This document shows positions 7,508 to 10,707 of a DNA stretch of 10,707 bases, piece by piece. Where the stretch lies: positions 1 to 10,707 of the forward strand of contig NWUY0300060309.1 of NCBI GenBank assembly GCA_004151065.3, written 5' to 3'. Under the pieces are notes generated by a model, which made no database searches, was not told the DNA's origin, and saw only the letters and a program-made list of their open reading frames with translations. This DNA is from Larix sibirica (taxonomy: Eukaryota; Streptophyta; Pinopsida; Pinales; Pinaceae). The position numbers and the translations under genes are program-made. Within the stretch, counting starts at the first letter, position 1; every line of letters starts with the position of its first letter.

Positions 7508-7584
7508 AATTATTTTCGTTTTTCATGCTAGCCATATTCAATCCCGTGTGGTATAATTATTTTTATTTTTCATCAGACTAGCCA
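7508..7584. repeat. imperfect tandem duplication, period about 48
   Basis: AATTATTTTCGTTTTTCAT followed by GCTAGCCA (7508-7534) recurs as AATTATTTTTATTTTTCAT followed by CAGACTAGCCA (7555-7584). The second copy differs by a few bases and a three-base insertion. Confidence 0.6.
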
Positions 7585-7791
7585 CAGGCCACAATTATAT
7601 CATGTGCAGTCCAATGATGTAACAATATTGGTGTCGACATTGTTCAATTCGGGTATGTCAAAATGTGCAACAAGAATGAGTTATTACAGTCTCTCTAAAG
7701 ATTTATTTTTTCTCTTACATTGTAATGTTCATTTTGAGTTTTGGGTGTAATCATGTAGAGAAGAAAGAATGCTCGCCTACCTTCTCTTTCT

Positions 7792-7885
7792 GATCCCCTC
7801 AAAACTATTTTTATCCACTCAAAATTGTTTCTGATCCACTCAAAATGATAGGACTTCTACAAGCTTTGGATTTTCTACAAGCTTT
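7792..7885. repeat. two adjacent short tandem arrays
   Basis: A GATCC(C/A)CTCAAAA unit with a period of about 20-21 is present three times (7792, 7812, 7833). It is followed directly by TTCTACAAGCTTT present twice with a period of 18 (7855-7867 and 7873-7885). Such short arrays are common in LTRs and untranslated regions of plant elements. Confidence 0.75.
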
Positions 7886-8430
7886 TAATGATATGATTTA
7901 CCACTTTCGTAAAATACCAAACCAATATTGCATTAGTAGGTTTTGACCTTGCTGAATGATATCGGGGATGATCAATTTCCCCATAGCAGGCAGTGTGTCG
8001 GTTCATATAACAATTTTCATTTCCTAATTAGAATGAATAGAAGCAGATTTACACTCACATAGAACCGAGCCTTGATCTCATGATGGTGCGTTCTAGTTTT
8101 CACGGTAAGAATTTCGCTTTGGATTTTTTTATAGGTTTTTAATAATTCATCATTGTGTTTATATTTATATAAAGTGTTTTACAATGTAGTTGACTAAAAC
8201 TTAGAGGGTGTATGTACTTTGTTTTCGCCCAGCAGGTAGGAGGTAGGATGTGTAATTCTTTTGATGTTCATCTAGGAGTTGACATTTTAGGTAAATTAAA
8301 ACCTTAAGCATTGCATTACACACTTGAATAATGTAGAGAATACAAATATTGAAGAAAAATTTGCACCTCGAGAGAGATTTGATCCCTTTGCTAGCTTGGT
8401 AGATCCCCTTTTAAGATGGATCTATGCTGG

Positions 8431-8626
8431 TATATTTTTAAGTTCATGGCCAAGTGAGACACCAATTTGGTGTATGAGACCCCCTTGTTTGTGGGACAAG
8501 GGACCCCCTTTATGCAACGATGTAACTATTAAAGTCTACAGAGGTGTACGTACACTACCCACCTTCGGATTTGAACATATGACCTCCTAGGTGGAAACAC
8601 ATATTCTTAACTGTTAGTCCCACTCA
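8431..8626 (-). mobile_element. second tRNA-derived SINE, minus strand, about 196 bp
   Basis: On the minus strand the head is tRNA-like: TGGGACTAACAGTTAAG (8622-8606) as A box and TGTTCAAATCC (8577-8567) as B box, separated as in a tRNA gene. The body reads on through a GGGGGTCCCTTGTCCC-type GC-rich stretch (about 8510-8490) and ends in CTTAAAAATATA at 8431. The 3' terminus is shared with the fragment at 6609-6648, which supports a genuine family end. It differs from the SINE at 1939-2124 in both head and body. The frame open on the plus strand over 8324-8590 crosses it and is a shadow. Exact ends are uncertain because clean duplications are absent. Confidence 0.75.
8567..8622 (-). promoter_or_regulatory. 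internal RNA polymerase III promoter of the second SINE
   Basis: Minus-strand A box TGGGACTAACAG at 8622-8611 and B box TGTTCAAATCC at 8577-8567. The B box differs from GGTTCRANNCC only in its first base. The start-to-start distance of 45 bases is within the tRNA range. Confidence 0.65.
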
Positions 8627-8627
8627 T

Positions 8628-9100
8628 ATCAATGGTTCAATGTCCAATTGTTTCTATGCTACAAGGGGTACGAGGCAGGGATGCCTATTATCCCCCTTTC
8701 TTTCGTATTGATTGATGAAGAGTTAAGTATGATGGTAACAACTTGAAAAATATAAGGTACTATCATAGGCATCAAGAAGGGAAATTCCCTATCTTTGTCT
8801 CATTTTCTATGTGTATATGATGTCATTATGTTTAAGTTACGAGCAATATGAGAACCTGCCAAGTATAAGGAAATTATGGATTTATATAGAAAAGTTACAA
8901 TGATGGAGGTTAATGTTGACAAGTCCTCGATTTTATTTAATGGAATTAGGGAAGAATTAGAGAGACAATGTTCACATCTTTTATTTCATTGCCTTTTGAT
9001 GATGGGATAAAAGATCTTGAGTTTTATCTTAAAACTAATGACTACAAATTTAAATATTGCCATTAGATTTATGAAAAAAATGAAGGGAGTGTGACTAGTT
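8628..9100 (+). pseudogene. LINE reverse transcriptase, C-terminal half
   Basis: The frame resumes with INGSMSNCFYATRGTRQGC at 8628, the conserved motif B region (NGS then RGxRQGCxLSP), followed by LLSPF. A frameshift at the C run 8690-8696 leads to SFVLIDEELSMMV and, with two stops, to SLSLSHFLCVYDVIMF at 8792-8833. The catalytic YADD/FADD box at 8813-8821 has become VYD: the first catalytic Asp is Tyr (a G-to-T change of GAT) and the second Asp is kept. Then YKEIMDLYRKVTMMEVNVDKSS (8858-8923) is the typical segment after motif C, ending ILFNGI. This half joins exactly to the segment ending at 6589 once the intervening DNA is removed. Confidence 0.9.
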
Positions 9101-9780
9101 GATGTTATAGGTGATTATCAAGGTGAGTTGGGATGACATTAGTGAAATCGGTGTTGGAATGAATACGTATTTATTGGCTATATTTTGCCTACATACCAAA
9201 TGGAATGTTGAAAAAGAAAAGGGAAAAGTTCTTTAGCTTCCTATGGACATGGAAAAGAGTTAAGGAAGGTATGCCCTTTGTTAAATGGAAAAACTTGCAA
9301 ATCCAAAAGAGGCAGAAGAGTGGGGCCTTAAGAATATACACCTATTTGAACAAGCATTTGCTACAAAAATTATACGGAGAATGATGAAAAATGAAGTTCT
9401 ATGGGAAAAGTAATGTCTTCAAAATATATAGCACCTCAGTCAATGGAGGATTTGATTAGAAAAATGGTGAAGGCCTATGGAGGGTATTCTATTTTTGGAA
9501 GTATATTGTGAAAGCATTCCCATTTATAAATAAATGGTTGGTGTGGAAGGTAGGGAATGAGAATAGAGTAAGAATAATGGAGGATCCTTTGATGGGTTGG
9601 TCAAGCAATTTTAGACCCTCTAGTATTTTAAAAAATGCACTACATAACTCACACATATATATATAGTTCAGAAGATGCAACAATATCTCCATATGGAAGT
9701 AAGGATGGAAAACAACTATTGAGTTAGATATCAAGGGGGATAACATAGGAATGGAAGCAATATATTTCCAACCTTAAAAA
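9101..9780 (+). pseudogene. LINE ORF2 connection region between reverse transcriptase and zinc domain
   Basis: Recognisable plant L1 segments in order: GMTLVKSVLE and IRIYWLYFAYIPNGML (to about 9213), FSFLWTWKRVKEGMPFVKWK (about 9232-9290), a frameshift near 9330, then NIHLFEQAFATKIIRRMMKNEVLW (about 9334-9405), MSSKYIAPQSMEDLI, and KAFPFINKWLVWKVGNENRVRIMEDP (about 9510-9587). One frame is open from 9163 to 9381. This part of ORF2 is thought to help position RNA and target DNA. The frame seen on the opposite strand at 9489-9746 is its shadow. Frameshifts and stops make it inactive. Confidence 0.85.
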
Positions 9781-9951
9781 CAATGCTATTAAACTATATT
9801 ATAAAGAAGATGTTATATGGTAAAAGAACAAATCTTCAAGAAATTACACATCAAAGCTAGGATATAAGGTTAGTATGGAAGATAATGAATACAAAAAAAA
9901 ATAAGTGTTGGTTGAAGTCAATATGGAAGCTAAACAATACTTTTATAAACC
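9781..9951 (+). pseudogene. eroded LINE segment before the zinc-binding domain
   Basis: Short coding-like runs in changing frames, including SRNYTSKLGYKVSMEDNEYK (about 9835-9895), the usual lead-in to the RVT zinc domain. It is part of the same ORF2, with an A run at 9892-9901 that disrupts the frame. Confidence 0.6.
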
Positions 9952-10149
9952 ATGATATTTCTATGGTTAGTTCTATCTAAAAAATCTCTAATCTCTTACC
10001 TAGGATTGTGGACATGCCAGAGTTCTAGTAACTGTGTTCTTTACAATAATAATGATGGATCGGAACACATATTGATGCATTTTCCTTACACAAAAGAAGT
10101 TTCACATGATGATTTGAAATTGAAAAATGGATATGGGAAATTAGAATGA
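9952..10149 (+). pseudogene. LINE zinc-binding RVT domain (zf-RVT)
   Basis: Sixty-five codons are open to TGA at 10147-10149. IFLWLVLSKKSL at the start is the signature WL(V/A)...K(S)L segment, and NCVLYNNNDGSEHILMHFPYTKEV gives one Cys, a His after SE, and the region where the family carries C-x2-C ... H ... C. The second Cys is now Tyr (NCVLY) and the last Cys is missing, so zinc binding is lost. The domain sits between reverse transcriptase and RNase H in plant L1 ORF2. The frame start is arbitrary, because the real protein runs in from upstream. Confidence 0.8.
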
Positions 10150-10350
10150 GAGATTATTTCTAATTGTTTTAAAGGTTGGTACAAGGATAAAAATAGTTTT
10201 AAAGGATCACCTTGTTTTATTGCATGGGCATTATGGCCAACAAGAAATCAAATGGAATTCCAAGGAAAAGAGATACTTCCAATACAAGTTAGACATGAGG
10301 TTGTATATGCTTATTTGATGAGTTTGGAAACCTAGGAACACAAAGAATAC
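10150..10350 (+). pseudogene. LINE linker between zinc domain and RNase H
   Basis: Continuing coding-like sequence includes NCFKGWYKDKNSFKGSPCFIAWALW and PTRNQMEFQGKEILPIQVRHEVV (about 10160-10310), the standard linker of plant L1 ORF2 with its IAWxLWxxRN core. TGA at 10147 and TAG at 10333-10335 bound it. Confidence 0.75.
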
Positions 10351-10661
10351 TTGAGTATTAAACTCCTAGATATACGAAATTCAAAGGCCTCAAGATACTT
10401 TGATAGAGAAAGCAAGAGATCCCTAGATATTTGTGGAACATGGAATAATCTATTCCTGAAAGAAAATAATTATATTTATCTCAAATCTACTTTTGCACAA
10501 GGTATAATTATATGGTTGATGCTAAAATTGCTTCCAATAGAGGTATAAATTGTCTTCATATCATGGAGAATTCCAAGCTCATGATTGTTTGGGAAAAAGG
10601 GAAAAACAAGTTCAAAAACTTGCTTGTTCTCTCAATCACGGATAAAATCAAAGAGGTATGA
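10351..10661 (+). pseudogene. LINE RNase H domain, N-terminal and middle part
   Basis: A frame open to 10548 reads SKASRYFDRESKRSLDICGTW, then LFLKENNYIYLKST, the first strands of an RNase H that in an intact copy begin with FDGAS. The first catalytic Asp (10402-10404) remains, while the following Gly-Ala is changed. The NNRAE helix that should supply the catalytic Glu is unreadable (GIIIWLML). A frameshift at about 10515-10524 then gives NRGINCLHIMENSKLMIVWEKGK, where the catalytic Asp of the GDSK motif has become Asn, and DKIKEV before TGA at 10659-10661. The last helix of the domain, seen for the related copy at 6053-5922 on the other strand, should lie beyond the window. Confidence 0.82.
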
Positions 10662-10707
10662 AAAATGTTGTATATTGTTAATATTTGGTTGAGATTTGAT
10701 CTTTAAT

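Larger units (their letters stand above)
6651..8430. other. unidentified 1.8-kb insert interior
   Basis: No protein family is recognisable on either strand. A frame at 6918-7163 is open by chance over pyrimidine-rich DNA (7030-7090 is C/T-rich on the plus strand). There are small tandem duplications at 7508-7584, 7792-7848 and 7855-7885, a repeated ACATGAGTTAC word (6845-6855 and 6905-6915), and an intron-like pair of splice sites at 8105 and 8232. It lacks an obvious primer-binding site, inverted ends or transposase. It might be a non-autonomous element or captured genomic DNA. Confidence 0.5.
6590..8627. mobile_element. 2.04-kb composite insertion inside the LINE reverse transcriptase
   Basis: The reverse transcriptase reads up to VVFI at about 6585 and resumes with INGSMS at 8628, so everything between is an insertion at one point. 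Its left end has an ATT-rich tail (6590-6608) and a 40-base SINE 3' end; its right end is a whole SINE of the same family in the same (minus) orientation. The 1.8 kb between the two SINE pieces is unidentified. It may be two SINEs plus a third element inserted between or into them, or a collapsed assembly, since N bases lie inside the left SINE piece. Confidence 0.65.
3299..10707 (+). mobile_element. ancient L1-type LINE, plus strand, interrupted by two insertions, right end beyond window
   Basis: The order of domain remnants on one strand is that of a plant L1: ORF1 region, ORF2 endonuclease, reverse transcriptase, connection, zinc-binding RVT domain and RNase H. Pieces appear in all three frames with many stops, so it is long dead. 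About 0.7 kb (roughly 5430-6105) and 2.04 kb (6590-8627) are foreign to it. The 5' limit is uncertain and may reach back to about 2680, where GCCATGGAGGAAGAG gives a good start context but only 14 codons before a stop. The 3' untranslated region and poly(A) lie to the right of the window. Confidence 0.85.

Noticed and set aside
8101-8235. A real intron with 5' site at 8105 and 3' site at 8232
   Set aside because: The splice signals look plausible, but the flanking sequence does not encode anything recognisable and joined exons hit a stop within a few codons. Kept only as a check in the findings.
8324-8590. Plus-strand 88-codon open frame
   Set aside because: It runs through the minus-strand SINE, including its B box, and matches no protein family; similarity of RWIYAGIF to a reverse transcriptase segment is superficial, because the real counterpart (CISSTSFVVFI) lies at 6550-6585.
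8421-8660. TCTATGCT at 8421-8428 and 8653-8660 as a target-site duplication of the second SINE
   Set aside because: The right copy lies within LINE reverse transcriptase codons (NCFYATRG), which are host sequence continuing from INGSMS at 8628, so it cannot be the SINE's flank.

Overview
The window looks like intergenic nuclear DNA from a vascular plant that has filled up with old, mutually nested retrotransposons. The evidence is the AT-rich background, plant-type Ty3/gypsy and L1 (RTE-free, RNase H-bearing) protein remnants, tRNA-derived SINEs and a compound microsatellite. A large repeat-rich genome, perhaps a gymnosperm, would fit, but that is inference from the style of decay and not a species call. 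I see no intact host gene. Every coding trace is broken by stops and frameshifts. A two-base N run at 6649-6650 shows this is a draft assembly.

Layout. 1 to about 884 is the 5' end of an LTR retrotransposon on the minus strand: broken gag-like frame (309 to 1), leader, a tRNA-iMet primer-binding site (573-584) and one LTR starting at 586. About 910-1402 is a plus-strand Ty3/gypsy gag-pol relic: a degraded zinc knuckle almost fused to an aspartic protease whose active site has changed. 1403-1919 holds no recognisable gene apart from a (CA)n/(TG)n microsatellite. 1939-2124 is a tRNA-derived SINE flanked by a perfect 19-bp target-site duplication. 2144-2680 is AT-rich DNA with a short tandem duplication.

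From roughly 2.7-3.3 kb to the right edge the backbone is one ancient L1-type LINE on the plus strand. It has an ORF1 remnant (3299-4601), ORF2 endonuclease (4626-5402), reverse transcriptase (about 6110-6589, continuing at 8628), connection region, zinc-binding RVT domain (9952-10149) and RNase H (10351-10661). It is interrupted twice. The first break, between endonuclease and reverse transcriptase, holds a minus-strand 3' end of a related LINE (RNase H C-terminus, 6053-5745). The second cuts the reverse transcriptase between its '...VVFI' and 'NGSMS...' motifs with about 2.04 kb that carries two minus-strand copies of one SINE family at its ends and about 1.8 kb of unidentified DNA between them.

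The elements do not work together. They record successive insertions: LINE first, then the insertions inside it, with the gypsy relics and the first SINE as separate events to the left. I did not find a convincing novel system. The best-supported points are the SINE with perfect duplications, the precisely split reverse transcriptase, and the paired SINE ends with an assembly gap in one of them.
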